Under the pieces are notes generated by a model. The model ran no database searches. It saw nothing but the letters and a program-made list of their open reading frames with translations, and was not told the origin of the DNA. 56,317 nt of DNA from positions 1-56,317 of the forward strand of contig JAHHHP010000035.1 of the NCBI GenBank assembly GCA_019359275.1. Direction: 5' to 3'. The first letter of the stretch is position 1. Every line of letters begins with the position of its first letter. Made by a program: the position numbers and the translations under genes. The DNA comes from Myxacorys chilensis ATA2-1-KO14 (lineage in GTDB: Bacteria > Cyanobacteriota > Cyanobacteriia > Leptolyngbyales > Leptolyngbyaceae). Shown here one piece after another: positions 8,891 to 18,521 of the stretch.

Positions 8891-8920
8891 CCGTATTACA
8901 TCTAACCGTATTACATCTAC
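8878..8920. repeat. 15-bp tandem repeat spanning the Rrf2 stop codon
   Basis: GTATTACATCTAACC is repeated at 8878, 8893 and (13 bases) 8908. The first unit encodes the last residues and stop of the regulator; the others form most of the short gap before cysK. Slippage-type expansion is the simplest origin. Confidence 0.9.
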
Positions 8921-8960
8921 ATTGTTTTTTCTTAGACGCTGTTTTACCTTCATTAAAGCC

Positions 8961-9929
8961 ATGCATATTGCTCAAAACGTTACGGAACTCATCGGTCACA
9001 CGCCGCTCGTTCAGCTAAATCGAATTCCTCAAGCGTCAGGTTGCGTTGCTCGCATCGTCGCCAAACTGGAAGGCATGAATCCTTCTGCGTCAGTGAAAGA
9101 TCGGATTGGCATCAGCATGATCAACGCCGCAGAGCGGGAAGGCTTGATTACCCCTGGAAAGACAGTTTTAGTCGAGCCAACCTCTGGAAATACGGGGATT
9201 GCCTTGGCGATGGCATCGGCTGCAAAAGGCTACCGCCTAGTCTTGACTATGCCAGAAACCATGAGTTCTGAGCGTCGATCGATGCTGCGTGCTTACGGGG
9301 CCGAACTCGTCCTAACGCCAGGAATCGAAGGCATGGCGGGCTGCATTCAACAAGCGCAACGCATTGTCGATACGACGCCTCATGCCTACATGCTGCAACA
9401 GTTTCGCAATCCTGCGAATCCTCAAATTCATCGGGAAACCACCGCAGAAGAAATCTGGCAAGACACCGATGGGGAAGTTGATTTCGTAGTAGCAGGAATC
9501 GGCACGGGCGGCACGATTACAGGTGTCGCAGAAGTCATTAAGCAGCGAAAGCCGAGCTTTAAGGCCATTGCGGTTGAGCCGACCAACAGCCCAGTTCTCT
9601 CAGGCGGGCGTCCGGGGCCTCACAAAATTCAAGGGATTGGAGCTGGCTTTATTCCGCCTGTGCTAAATGTCAACTTGATTGATGAAGTGATTTCTGTGAG
9701 CGATGATGATGCGATCGCATATGGACGCCGCCTCGCGCGGGAAGAAGGGTTGCTCTCCGGTATCTCTAGTGGTGCTGCCCTAAAAGCGGCTTTAGAAGTG
9801 GGAAAACGTCCAGAAAATGCGGGTAAGCTAATTGTGATGATCCAACCCAGCTTTGGCGAGCGCTATCTCAGTACTGCCCTGTTTCAAGATTTAGAGATGG
9901 CGATACCCGCCGCGATGTTAGACGGCTAG
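8961..9929 (+). CDS. cysK: Cysteine synthase A (O-acetylserine sulfhydrylase)
   Basis: 322 residues from the ATG at 8961, the standard length. It makes L-cysteine from O-acetylserine and sulfide using PLP. The PLP lysine is K46 in SASVKDR; the substrate loop is TSGNTG (74-79); the phosphate-binding loop is GTGGTITG. It follows the Rrf2 gene by about 70 bases, suggesting a regulator-target pair. Cytosolic. The identification is firm; CysK versus CysM cannot be fully separated by eye, but the loop sequences favour CysK. Confidence 0.93.
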   Translation: MHIAQNVTELIGHTPLVQLNRIPQASGCVARIVAKLEGMNPSASVKDRIGISMINAAEREGLITPGKTVLVEPTSGNTGIALAMASAAKGYRLVLTMPETMSSERRSMLRAYGAELVLTPGIEGMAGCIQQAQRIVDTTPHAYMLQQFRNPANPQIHRETTAEEIWQDTDGEVDFVVAGIGTGGTITGVAEVIKQRKPSFKAIAVEPTNSPVLSGGRPGPHKIQGIGAGFIPPVLNVNLIDEVISVSDDDAIAYGRRLAREEGLLSGISSGAALKAALEVGKRPENAGKLIVMIQPSFGERYLSTALFQDLEMAIPAAMLDG

Positions 9930-10026
9930 AGCGATCTAAATTTGCTATGTGAATAGGAGAAAGAAAAGGAAGCAAAAGGTTCACTGAGCCTTGGTCTTCC
10001 TGTCTTTCTTCTTTTAAAATAGCGGT

Positions 10027-10755
10027 ATGTCGATTTCTTCAACTCACTACCAAACCCTAGATCTTCAGCCAACCGCATCCCAAGCTGAAATCAAACAAGC
10101 CTATCGGCGCTTAGCAAAACGATTCCATCCCGATACTAACGCTGAAACCGCTAACCACGACAAGATTTCCCGAATTAATGCTGCCTACGAAATTTTAGGT
10201 GATCCGCAAAATCGTAGACAGTACGATCAGCACCTGCAACTCAGCGAACAGCTCGAAGCGGTTGGATTTTCCGTCGATGCTGTAGAGGAACGTCGCCAAC
10301 GAACAGAAGCGGCGCAAGAGCGCTATCGTCAGCAACGAGAGGCAGAACAAAATGCAGATCATCAGCTTAAGCTGTGGCTCAAGCGGGTCTACACACCCGT
10401 CAATCGCATCCTAAACCAGATCTTGCGTCCGCTCAAATCCCAACTCGATCAGCTTGCGGCTGACCCCTTTGATGATGAATTGATGGAAGCGTTTCAATCG
10501 TACCTAGAGGACTGTAAAGCCCTGATCGACAAAGGACAGCAAAGCTTTCAAGCACTACCCAATCCGCCAAGTGCTGCTGCCGCTGCTGCCAACCTGTATC
10601 ACTGTATAAACCAAGTGAATGACGGAATTTATGAGCTAGAGTACTTTACGCTAAACTACGACGATCGCCATATCCATACGGGGCGCGAACTTTTTCGGAT
10701 TGCTGAACGACTGCGACGAGAAGCCGTCGCGGCGGTTCGAGAGTTACCGCAGTAG
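10027..10755 (+). CDS. J-domain protein
   Basis: 242 residues. The N-terminal J domain (about 5-70) has the HPD motif in KRFHPDTN, which stimulates Hsp70 (DnaK). No Gly/Phe region or zinc-finger domain follows, so this is a type III J protein. The rest is helical and charged, with a coiled-coil-like stretch (about 85-120) and a C-terminal half of unknown fold. The client or location is not shown by sequence. It stands alone after cysK, with about 97 bases between. Confidence 0.85.
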   Translation: MSISSTHYQTLDLQPTASQAEIKQAYRRLAKRFHPDTNAETANHDKISRINAAYEILGDPQNRRQYDQHLQLSEQLEAVGFSVDAVEERRQRTEAAQERYRQQREAEQNADHQLKLWLKRVYTPVNRILNQILRPLKSQLDQLAADPFDDELMEAFQSYLEDCKALIDKGQQSFQALPNPPSAAAAAANLYHCINQVNDGIYELEYFTLNYDDRHIHTGRELFRIAERLRREAVAAVRELPQ

Positions 10756-11118
10756 GGTGAGGAGATGAGTACAGCAATTTCAATTTGTTAGGAGCAGTTG
10801 ACAAATTGAATCAGTTGCGATCGACGCAGAGCATAACTTTAAAAGACCACTTTGCAAGCTCTAAAGGAGCGCCTGTACTAGATACCGCTAGGGCGTCGCA
10901 TCGCCTACTTTCGCTTAAGGTAGCTACTTTAGGCACATTATATTTCTGCCTAATCAGGTTAACATTCGATTAAGGTTAAGTTAAACTAAAAGACCCTTTC
11001 AATTACTACCGTATTCTGGGAATACTTAAGTTGTTCCTATCTACTCAGTTTCAGCCGAATAGCATTCCCGCTTCTTCCCTCGCTGAAACAGAAACAACTT
11101 TTAGATGAGGAGATAAAG
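10756..11118. other. Intergenic, no supported gene
   Basis: A 62-codon open frame (10785-10973) has no recognisable content and poor start context. The segment before 11119 carries the leader of the next gene, with a strong GAGGAGA ribosome site. Confidence 0.6.
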
Positions 11119-11370
11119 ATGCCAGACCAATATAACTTTTTGTACCCTCGCAGTCGTTACCGTGGCGCGGTGAAGCCTGAGAACTTAGTTTTTAATGCTA
11201 ATTTGCAGGAGTTTTCTCAGCGCGTGAGCTATATTTCTTGTCTAGAAACTGGCGGAAAATTGACGCCAGAAGAATCTTATCGAGAGATTCGCTCGCTCTG
11301 GAAGCAGCTTAAAAAGAGCCGAAAGCAGTTAGGCATCGGCAGTAGCAATCCTAATTCGGAAAATTCTTAG
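11119..11370 (+). CDS. Small conserved cyanobacterial protein (DUF7219-like)
   Basis: 83 residues. The pattern NFLYPRSRYRG..KPENLVFNANLQEFSQRVSYI...TGGKL.PEE.Y..I..LWKQLKKS recalls a short family widespread in cyanobacteria that I believe is DUF7219; the exact number should be confirmed. Its function is unknown. It has a strong ribosome site (GAGGAGATAAAG) and a strong terminator, so it is probably a well-expressed single gene. No membrane segment. Confidence 0.8.
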   Translation: MPDQYNFLYPRSRYRGAVKPENLVFNANLQEFSQRVSYISCLETGGKLTPEESYREIRSLWKQLKKSRKQLGIGSSNPNSENS

Positions 11371-11418
11371 TCAGGGACAGCGAATTAACTGAATCAGCAT
11401 GGTTGAATCTGCTTAATG

Positions 11419-11466
11419 AATTCTGGAAGAAAACGCGCGATCGCTGACTCTTCCAGAATTTTTTAC
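11419..11466 (+). terminator. Rho-independent terminator after the small 11119 gene
   Basis: AATTCTGGAAGA pairs perfectly with TCTTCCAGAATT across an 18-base loop, followed by TTTTT. It separates this gene from the convergent sqdX. Confidence 0.8.
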
Positions 11467-11483
11467 TTTCTTCAGCCCTCACC

Positions 11484-12617
11484 TCAGACCACTGAAGAAA
11501 GCGGGCGTTTTGCAGCAACACGTTGATAGTACTGCTGCAATTGCTTAGTGGCGGCTGACCAGTTCCAGCGCTCCGCTTCTTGTCTAGCATTACGCCGCAG
11601 CGTTTCTCGCTCTTCTTGTTGAGAGAGCAGATATTGAGTTGCCGCGATCGCGCCTCCCTCGTCTTTTGGATCAAACAAAAAGCCGTTGACCCCATCTTCT
11701 ACAATGTCGGGAATTCCCCCCGATCGCGCTGCTACAACTGGGCATCCGGCGGCCATCGCTTCGAGCAACACTAATCCTAGTGTTTCGGTTCGAGACGGAA
11801 ACACAAAAGCATCGGCAGAGGCAAACGCAGACGCTAATTCTTGCCCTTCAAGATAGCCGACAAAATTTGTAGGCGTGTCTGCAAAATGCTTTTCTAAAGC
11901 TTGGCGGTTCGGTCCATCTCCTACCAAGGCTAAGCGAGCGTTAGGAATCGCGTCCAGAATGGGTTTGATGCGATCGATTTCTTTCTCGGCGGAGAGCCGA
12001 CCCACATAAAGCAACAATGGCGCTTCAGGACGCCCTTGGCTTAAGCGGTTTCGCATCTCCAAACTGGCGAGATGAGGCTGAAAAGTTTCGGTATCGACTC
12101 CACGTTGCCACAGGTTTACCCGCTCGATGCCGTGTTCTGTGAGGGCTTGCAGCATGGCAGTAGACGTACACAAATTGATCTCTGCCTGATTGTGTCCAGC
12201 TTTTAAGAGTTCCCACAGGACTCCTTCTAACAGACCCAAGCCGTAATGCTGAAGATATTCGGGCAGATGAGTGTGATAAGACGCAATTAATGGAATATCT
12301 AGAGTCTTGCTATAAAACAATCCTGCTAATCCAAGGACAGCAGGATTCACAATGTGAATGATGTCAGGTTTAAAGTCCGATAATTCGTACCCGATCGCAG
12401 GGCGCGGCAACGACATTTTCAATTCTGGATACAATGGTAACGGAAATCCAGATACGCCATAAATCCTTGCGCCTTTGTATTCGGTTAGCCCTCCATCTGG
12501 CGAGAAAATTAAAACTTCATCACCTAGGCGTTGCAGATGATCGATCGTGTGCCGCAATCGAGTAACGATGCCATCAACTTTAGGAAGGAACGTCTCAGTA
12601 AATAAAGCGATTCGCAT
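11484..12617 (-). CDS. sqdX: Sulfoquinovosyltransferase (sulfolipid SQDG synthase)
   Basis: 377 residues from the ATG at 12617 (MRIALFTETFLPKVDG). It is a GT4/GT-B glycosyltransferase that moves sulfoquinovose from UDP-sulfoquinovose to diacylglycerol, the last step of SQDG synthesis at the membrane. Seen: N-terminal FTETFLPKVDG, the YHTHLPEYLQHYGLG loop, LLYVGRLSAEKEID at the C-domain start, and the donor-site SRTETLGLVLLEAMAAGCPVVA. It lies downstream of sqdB on the same strand, with one small gene between, which strongly supports the name. Confidence 0.92.
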   Translation of the reverse strand: MRIALFTETFLPKVDGIVTRLRHTIDHLQRLGDEVLIFSPDGGLTEYKGARIYGVSGFPLPLYPELKMSLPRPAIGYELSDFKPDIIHIVNPAVLGLAGLFYSKTLDIPLIASYHTHLPEYLQHYGLGLLEGVLWELLKAGHNQAEINLCTSTAMLQALTEHGIERVNLWQRGVDTETFQPHLASLEMRNRLSQGRPEAPLLLYVGRLSAEKEIDRIKPILDAIPNARLALVGDGPNRQALEKHFADTPTNFVGYLEGQELASAFASADAFVFPSRTETLGLVLLEAMAAGCPVVAARSGGIPDIVEDGVNGFLFDPKDEGGAIAATQYLLSQQEERETLRRNARQEAERWNWSAATKQLQQYYQRVAAKRPLSSVV

Positions 12618-12643
12618 AAATGAAGAGATGAACAATAAAACGG

Positions 12644-12931
12644 TTACTGCTGCTTAGGGAGTGTGCATCCATGCACACCAATTGCAACAATCACACTCCC
12701 TAGTAGAACGCCTACGCCTTCTGCAAAACAGTTGAGGCGGTGTCGCATTTCTGCTGATTCTGCAATAGATAACTCTCGCATACTCGCGCCTGCGATAATG
12801 AGCCTTTCATAGTTTTGATGACTTTTATCTAATGCCGTCCAATCCGCAAATAAGTAAAAAGTGCTGAGCGCCATTGCTCCTAATCCAGGCAGAACCGTTG
12901 TCAGCAGCAATATCAAAACTCGAAGGGGCAT
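12644..12931 (-). CDS. Small two-helix membrane protein between sqdB and sqdX
   Basis: 95 residues, not recognised. Two hydrophobic segments (about 4-28 and 70-88) enclose a helical polar loop (LDKSHQNYERLIIAGASMRELSIAESAEMRHRL). It starts three bases after the sqdB stop and ends about 26 bases before sqdX, so it is almost certainly in the same transcript. A role in sulfolipid synthesis or membrane placement of SqdX is only a guess from position. Confidence 0.7.
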   Translation of the reverse strand: MPLRVLILLLTTVLPGLGAMALSTFYLFADWTALDKSHQNYERLIIAGASMRELSIAESAEMRHRLNCFAEGVGVLLGSVIVAIGVHGCTLPKQQ

Positions 12932-12934
12932 GAG

Positions 12935-14152
<1,218 letters not shown>

Positions 14153-14267
14153 TTAATGAATGGGCGTGGGTGTAAAGAACAGAAGAGATTTGAGACAGTG
14201 AATAGGCATCTAGCTGGAGAGTTAAGTTGCGGTTAAGACAAAGCAGAAATTGGAGCAGTGACACTCA

Positions 14268-14284
14268 GGAGCTTGGCAGAGCCA
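14268..14284. repeat. Dispersed palindromic repeat, copy 1
   Basis: GGAGCTTGGCAGAGCCA; the core TGGC-AGA-GCCA forms a short hairpin. Further copies lie at 17521, 31911, 32666 and 44455. Here it is followed by TTTTTT and could act as a weak terminator. Confidence 0.75.
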
Positions 14285-14447
14285 TTTTTTCTCTTTCTGA
14301 AGTTGTGCTTTTCGCTAGTTGCGGCAATACCGAAAACCCTCAGAATTCACACATCTTTCGATTTGCCCTGCAAGGCTATAAGTGAGTTCATGAGCAGAGT
14401 TAAAAATAGCGGTTTGTAAATCTATGGTTGAACGCTCTCCTATCACA

Positions 14448-14481
14448 GTTGTAAAGACGCAATTAATTGCGTCTTTACAAC
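14448..14481. repeat. 34-bp perfect palindrome
   Basis: The 17-base arms (GTTGTAAAGACGCAATT and its exact complement) meet with no spacer. Palindromes around GTAAAGACGC...GCGTCTTTAC are a recurrent intergenic repeat type in filamentous cyanobacteria. The rest of the 14087-14544 gap (sqdB upstream region) shows no gene. Confidence 0.9.
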
Positions 14482-14544
14482 ATGGCATCGAAGCTAGTCA
14501 ACAGGTCTACAACACTACCAAATCACGGATACGAAGCATAGAGA

Positions 14545-14733
14545 TTACACCTGGTCTACGTCACGCTTAAAGTCATCTTTGATATCCTCTTTGACATGAC
14601 GAGCCGCCGCTTCTACCTGCTTTGCTTTCCCTGCCATTTGATCTTTAGGATCGCCTGTCAACTCACCTACAGCTTCTTGCACTTTGCCTTCAATGTTTTT
14701 AGCTGCTGCCTTCGCTCTTTCTTCTAAGCTCAT
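14545..14733 (-). CDS. CsbD-family stress protein
   Basis: 62 residues. The pattern EERAKAAAKNIEGKVQEAVGELTGDPKDQMAGKAKQ is typical of the CsbD family, small hydrophilic helical proteins induced by general stress in many bacteria. Biochemical role unknown. It has a strong AGGAGTAATG ribosome site. It is divergent from the disordered acidic protein at 15256. Confidence 0.9.
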   Translation of the reverse strand: MSLEERAKAAAKNIEGKVQEAVGELTGDPKDQMAGKAKQVEAAARHVKEDIKDDFKRDVDQV

Positions 14734-15255
14734 GACATTACTCCTTAATTGATTTGATTTTAGATACTTAATTTAGTGATAGTTACTGATTTATCAGAAG
14801 AGCATTAACTCAGAGAGAAATTAACTCATTCCGCACAGTCTGTTTTCTCTTCTGATAATTAAAAAAGTAGCGGGGTTTGCTCCCTAAAACATCAATCTAC
14901 AGAAGGAAGTGTTTAAGCGATCGCGGGTATAAAACTCCTACTTAAGCATGAGGTGAGATTGCGATCGCCGCTAACTTTACCTCAATGCATTTCTACCCAA
15001 AGGGGGGCATGGCTGAGCCAAAATGTCTGGTAGGTTAGGACATATAAAAGTTACATGAATAAAAAATTTAATACATTTAGACATGTAACAACAATTGTTT
15101 AGTACACATAGATTAATAGAACTAAGCCTGATAAGCATAAGGCTTACTGAGCGAAGTTATTATGTGTTTACTGTTGTTTAATCACTACCAGAAACCGAAT
15201 AAGTTTTGTTACGGTTTCGCTTGAACGTAAACTACTCATTACAAGTGGGAAAATT
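14734..15255. other. Intergenic region between divergent stress-type genes
   Basis: About 520 bases with no supported gene. It is AT-rich near 15040-15200 and contains GCGATCGC at about 14919 and 14962. It probably holds the promoters of both flanking genes; I see no clear operator. Confidence 0.55.
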
Positions 15256-15672
15256 ATGAGCCAAGATTCTAGCAACGCTAAAACAACTGCTACCGATTCA
15301 GCAGACCGAGTGCAAGAAGACCATTACGATCGCGGGATTGTTCCAGCAGAGACGGCGGCTCGTAGGGAACGAGAAGGCGATCAATTCAAGACGACTCCGA
15401 CTGAAGAGAGAGAAGCGGGTGCGGCAACGGACGATCAGACAGACAATGAGAGCATACGTACAACCGATGGATATACGGTTGATAAGGAAGGACTGGTGAA
15501 CAACTACGCCATCGAGCCGGAGATGTATTACGAGGTTCCGGGCGATGCAAAACAAGCAGAAGCGGAAGCAGAAGCAGAACGAGCTGAAGAGTACCGCGAA
15601 ATTAATCAGGATGAAAAAGGGAAGCTAACCACCGAGGGCGATCAGCGCGGCAAAGGGCCGGGAGCGGTCTAA
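15256..15672 (+). CDS. Acidic, low-complexity hydrophilic protein
   Basis: 138 residues, not recognised. Highly charged (Asp/Glu/Lys/Arg), poor in hydrophobic residues, with an AEAEAEAERAEEYRE stretch near the C-terminus, so it is probably disordered. It has no signal peptide or membrane segment. Its position between CsbD and a universal stress protein, and its composition, suggest a stress or desiccation role; this is inference. It resembles in style, not clearly in sequence, the product at 43172-43534. Confidence 0.7.
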   Translation: MSQDSSNAKTTATDSADRVQEDHYDRGIVPAETAARREREGDQFKTTPTEEREAGAATDDQTDNESIRTTDGYTVDKEGLVNNYAIEPEMYYEVPGDAKQAEAEAEAERAEEYREINQDEKGKLTTEGDQRGKGPGAV

Positions 15673-15767
15673 GGGTCTAAGCGTTGGAGCATCATAAGCA
15701 ACGTTTCTAAAAAAGGTAAAGGACAAACTATTCCCTCTCAAAGTTCATCCTTGATCAATATCACACT

Positions 15768-15822
15768 GCCATAAACGAAGCGATGGTTAGACTACACATC
15801 TGACCATCGCTTCGTTTATGGC
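15768..15822. repeat. Long near-perfect hairpin in a convergent gap
   Basis: 20-base perfect arms (from GCCATAAACGAAGCGATGGT) extend to 24 pairs with one G-U and a 7-base loop. No T-run follows on either strand, so it is not a standard terminator. Confidence 0.85.
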
Positions 15823-15862
15823 AAAACTACTCGCATTAGTATCAGATACAACAGGCAGAATG

Positions 15863-15961
15863 GCAGCGGATGAGTAGCGGATGCATTACAATGCTTCGCA
15901 ACCAATGGATGAGATTAACAACTCATTCACTATATTCTGACAGCCGTTACTCATCCGCTGC
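15863..15961. repeat. Second inverted repeat with a 63-base loop
   Basis: Arms GCAGCGGATGAGTAGCGG (15863-15880) and its complement with one G-U (15944-15961). The loop contains its own smaller inverted repeat (ATGAG...CTCAT). It lies about 30 bases from the end of the universal stress protein gene. Confidence 0.8.
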
Positions 15962-15991
15962 TAATGGAGAATTATTAACTCAAAGCACGAC

Positions 15992-16840
15992 CTATCCTAT
16001 TGTTCTAGTTAATAGAATTGGACAGTTTGCATAGACTCGAACATAGTCAGATAGCGACGTACCTAACAAGCGATCGAGGTCTGGTAATCCTTTCGCGATC
16101 GAGGGACGACGATCGGGCGATCCAAGCATCAGCAGATCGGTTTTAACCTCCTCTGCCATTCGGCAAATTGCCTCTCCCGCTTTACCTGTTGTCACAAAGC
16201 AGCGATAGTTGATGCCTAAACGTTTGGCGTCTGCGATCGCGCTGGCAAACACTGGATCTTTTTCAGCCTCTGCACCTTTTTTATCGGCTGTCACTTTTGG
16301 ATCAGCACTGACGTTAACTAAATTGAGTTGTCCGCCCTGAATGTCACGCAATAGAAATAGAGCAAGATTGAGGCATTGTTTTGCTGCTTCCGATCTGTCG
16401 ATCGCAACGGTAATCCGGCTTAGATTCCGAACATAAATATCGTCTTTTACCAGCAGCATCGGGCGCGAGGTCAACTGAAACACATACTGGCTAACAGAAT
16501 TTTCTAAAATCGAGACGAGCCGCTTTAGACCGCGCGACCCCATGATGATTAAGTTAGCATCGATTTCATCTGCAACCTTGAGAACAACGTCTTTCGGGTC
16601 GCCCTGGCGGAGAACGGCAGACACTCGGCTTGGGTCAAGCTTGAGCGATTCAACAGCTTTTCCTAATAGCTTTCCGCCTTCTTCCCAACGCTGCGACATC
16701 GCCTCAGACGTGACCTGTTCGGGAACAACATGCAGTACCGTTACCGATGCACGCTGAATCGATGGAATCTCCATCAGCGCTTTTAACATCTCTTCGGAGT
16801 GTCCGGTTCCTGAATCAGCCAGTAAAATTTTTTCTATCAT
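15992..16840 (-). CDS. Tandem-domain universal stress protein
   Basis: 282 residues made of two UspA domains. The first (about 1-145) has ILLADSGTGHSEEML and the ATP-type loop LIIMGSRGLKRL...SVSQYV; the second (about 150-282) has ITVAIDRSEAAKQCLNLAL and LLMLGSPDRR. The first domain keeps the G-X2-G-X9-G(S/T)-like nucleotide loop more fully than the second. Cytosolic stress protein, exact role unknown. The ATG at 16840 has a GAGGTAATG ribosome site. Confidence 0.88.
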   Translation of the reverse strand: MIEKILLADSGTGHSEEMLKALMEIPSIQRASVTVLHVVPEQVTSEAMSQRWEEGGKLLGKAVESLKLDPSRVSAVLRQGDPKDVVLKVADEIDANLIIMGSRGLKRLVSILENSVSQYVFQLTSRPMLLVKDDIYVRNLSRITVAIDRSEAAKQCLNLALFLLRDIQGGQLNLVNVSADPKVTADKKGAEAEKDPVFASAIADAKRLGINYRCFVTTGKAGEAICRMAEEVKTDLLMLGSPDRRPSIAKGLPDLDRLLGTSLSDYVRVYANCPILLTRTIG

Positions 16841-16961
16841 CGCATTACCTCGGTTTAATTAGACTAGAGCAAAACGGAAACACCTAGCTCGACATTAATC
16901 CTGTAAACTACACTTTCCGTTACTCATAGCCAGGTCTAGTCGTGATTTTTGTAGGACGATC

Positions 16962-17441
16962 GTGAACGTGACAGAACAATCTCAACTCCCCACTTCCAAC
17001 ATTATCCAACCTTCGTTGTCTGTCGTTGCAGAAGATTGGTTTAAGTATTTGGTGAAAGTCCATCCTCACCATACCGACTATGCGGGTATAGTCTGGCATG
17101 GAACCTATTTGACCTGGATGGAAGAAGCTCGTGTTGAATGTTTACGATCGCTGGGAATTGAGTTTGCCGATTTGGTCGCTGCGGGCTGCAATCTCCCTGT
17201 AGTTGAGGCATCCCTTCGCTATCACCAACCGATGCGAATGGGAATGGAGGCAATTGTTAAGACTCGGATTGGGGATATGGAAGGCGTCAGAATTCACTGC
17301 GATTATCAGATTCAATCGCTCAACGGTGAACTGCTGTTTTTAACGGGTCGAATTACGCTGGTGGCAGTGGATTTGCAGAATGGAAAGGTGATGCGACGGT
17401 TGCCGCCGAGCATGAAAGATGCGTTGGAGAAAATGAGATAA
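16962..17441 (+). CDS. Acyl-CoA thioesterase, 4HBT hotdog fold
   Basis: 159 residues starting at GTG. The hotdog motif HPHHTDYAGIVWHGTYLTWMEEAR (about 27-50) contains the catalytic-type Asp and the Tyr/Gly-Val-rich helix start of the YbgC/FadM thioesterase family. A 25-residue N-terminal extension precedes it. It would hydrolyse an acyl- or aryl-CoA thioester in the cytosol; the substrate cannot be told. Divergent from the universal stress protein. Confidence 0.85.
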   Translation: MNVTEQSQLPTSNIIQPSLSVVAEDWFKYLVKVHPHHTDYAGIVWHGTYLTWMEEARVECLRSLGIEFADLVAAGCNLPVVEASLRYHQPMRMGMEAIVKTRIGDMEGVRIHCDYQIQSLNGELLFLTGRITLVAVDLQNGKVMRRLPPSMKDALEKMR

Positions 17442-17510
17442 AGCTTAACGTTTACTGGGCATCTAGGGTTTACTGGGTGTCTAGGGCTGGTGCTGCTAGT
17501 TCTAACGTGC

Positions 17511-18521
17511 TCATCCTTTCAGGCTTGGCGAAGCCAATTCAGATGTCAGATTCAATAAAGCATCATCTTGGCGCTCTTTATCAATGCCTTGACTAGACTT
17601 TGCTAAATAGATCCCAATCAAAACTAAGCCAAACGCCAGCCCACTGGCGACGCTGATCTGTTCGGCAAATATGATCCAGGCGAAAATGGCTGTCAGAATC
17701 GGATCGAGCAGCAGAAACACAGCAACAAAACCTGCCGAAAACCGCTTCAGGTTGTGGGCCTGAAGACTTTGCCCAATGACTTGACAAATCACACTCATCG
17801 CGATCACGCATATCCAACCCGACCCACTGTTGGGAAACACAGGTTCTCCGGTTAGCAATACAATCGGCAAGGTTAAAACAGATCCGATCGCAGAACACCA
17901 CAGCAAAATAGTTGAGGCAGAAAATCGGGTTCGCAAGTGTTCGACCAACATCAGATTGGCTGCCGACAGCACGGCTGACCCGATCGCGGCGGCATCGCCT
18001 ACAAAGTGTTCCCCAGAGACTTGCCAATCTTGGGCTGCAATCAAGCCCGCTCCGCCAAGTGCGAGTGCCATCCCGACTAAAAAACGGTTGTCAAACCGTT
18101 GTCTCAAAAATAGCCAGCCTCCGATCGTAGTAAACAAAGGCGTCACGTTATGAAACAAGTTGGAGTTAGCCACGCCAGTCTGAGTCAGCGACCAAGCCCA
18201 CATGAGTAGTGTCCCGACAAACGTGCAGGACATCGCGATCAGCAGAAGTAACGTTTGCCCTGTAAAGGGTTGTGGTGCAACAGCAGGCGGTTGGCGGCGC
18301 ATCGTGATCACTTGCCCCACACCCAGTACGATCGCTCCGACCCAGAATCGATTAAAAATGGTCGAATTCGGTCCTAAACTTTCTTCATTTAATCGAATAA
18401 AAATAGCAGCAGAGGAAAGGGCAAAAATCGCCAGAAGTAGAGTCGTCAGATCGATGAAGGTGATAGGCTGCCACTCTAACTTCTGTTCTAACTTCTGTGG
18501 CAGTCGTAGTTGATGGGTCAT
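17511..18521 (-). CDS. EamA-family (DMT) transporter
   Basis: 336 residues with about ten hydrophobic helices in two EamA repeats (about 30-160 and 175-310). Seen: FALSSAAIFIRLNEESLGP in helix 1 and the conserved NLFHNVTPLFTTIGGWLFLRQRF at the end of the first repeat. Inner-membrane export of a metabolite is inferred from the family. The C-terminal coding end overlaps a dispersed palindromic repeat (17521-17539), which supplies the residues ELASPSL. Confidence 0.85.
   Translation of the reverse strand: MTHQLRLPQKLEQKLEWQPITFIDLTTLLLAIFALSSAAIFIRLNEESLGPNSTIFNRFWVGAIVLGVGQVITMRRQPPAVAPQPFTGQTLLLLIAMSCTFVGTLLMWAWSLTQTGVANSNLFHNVTPLFTTIGGWLFLRQRFDNRFLVGMALALGGAGLIAAQDWQVSGEHFVGDAAAIGSAVLSAANLMLVEHLRTRFSASTILLWCSAIGSVLTLPIVLLTGEPVFPNSGSGWICVIAMSVICQVIGQSLQAHNLKRFSAGFVAVFLLLDPILTAIFAWIIFAEQISVASGLAFGLVLIGIYLAKSSQGIDKERQDDALLNLTSELASPSLKG
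17521..17539. repeat. Dispersed palindromic repeat, copy 2 (inside a gene)
   Basis: AGGCTTGGCGAAGCCAATT, core TTGGC-GAA-GCCAA. It lies within the last codons of the EamA gene. Confidence 0.7.

Noticed and set aside
10785..10973. 62-codon open frame after the J-domain gene
   Set aside because: No recognisable sequence, poor start context, and low-complexity composition.
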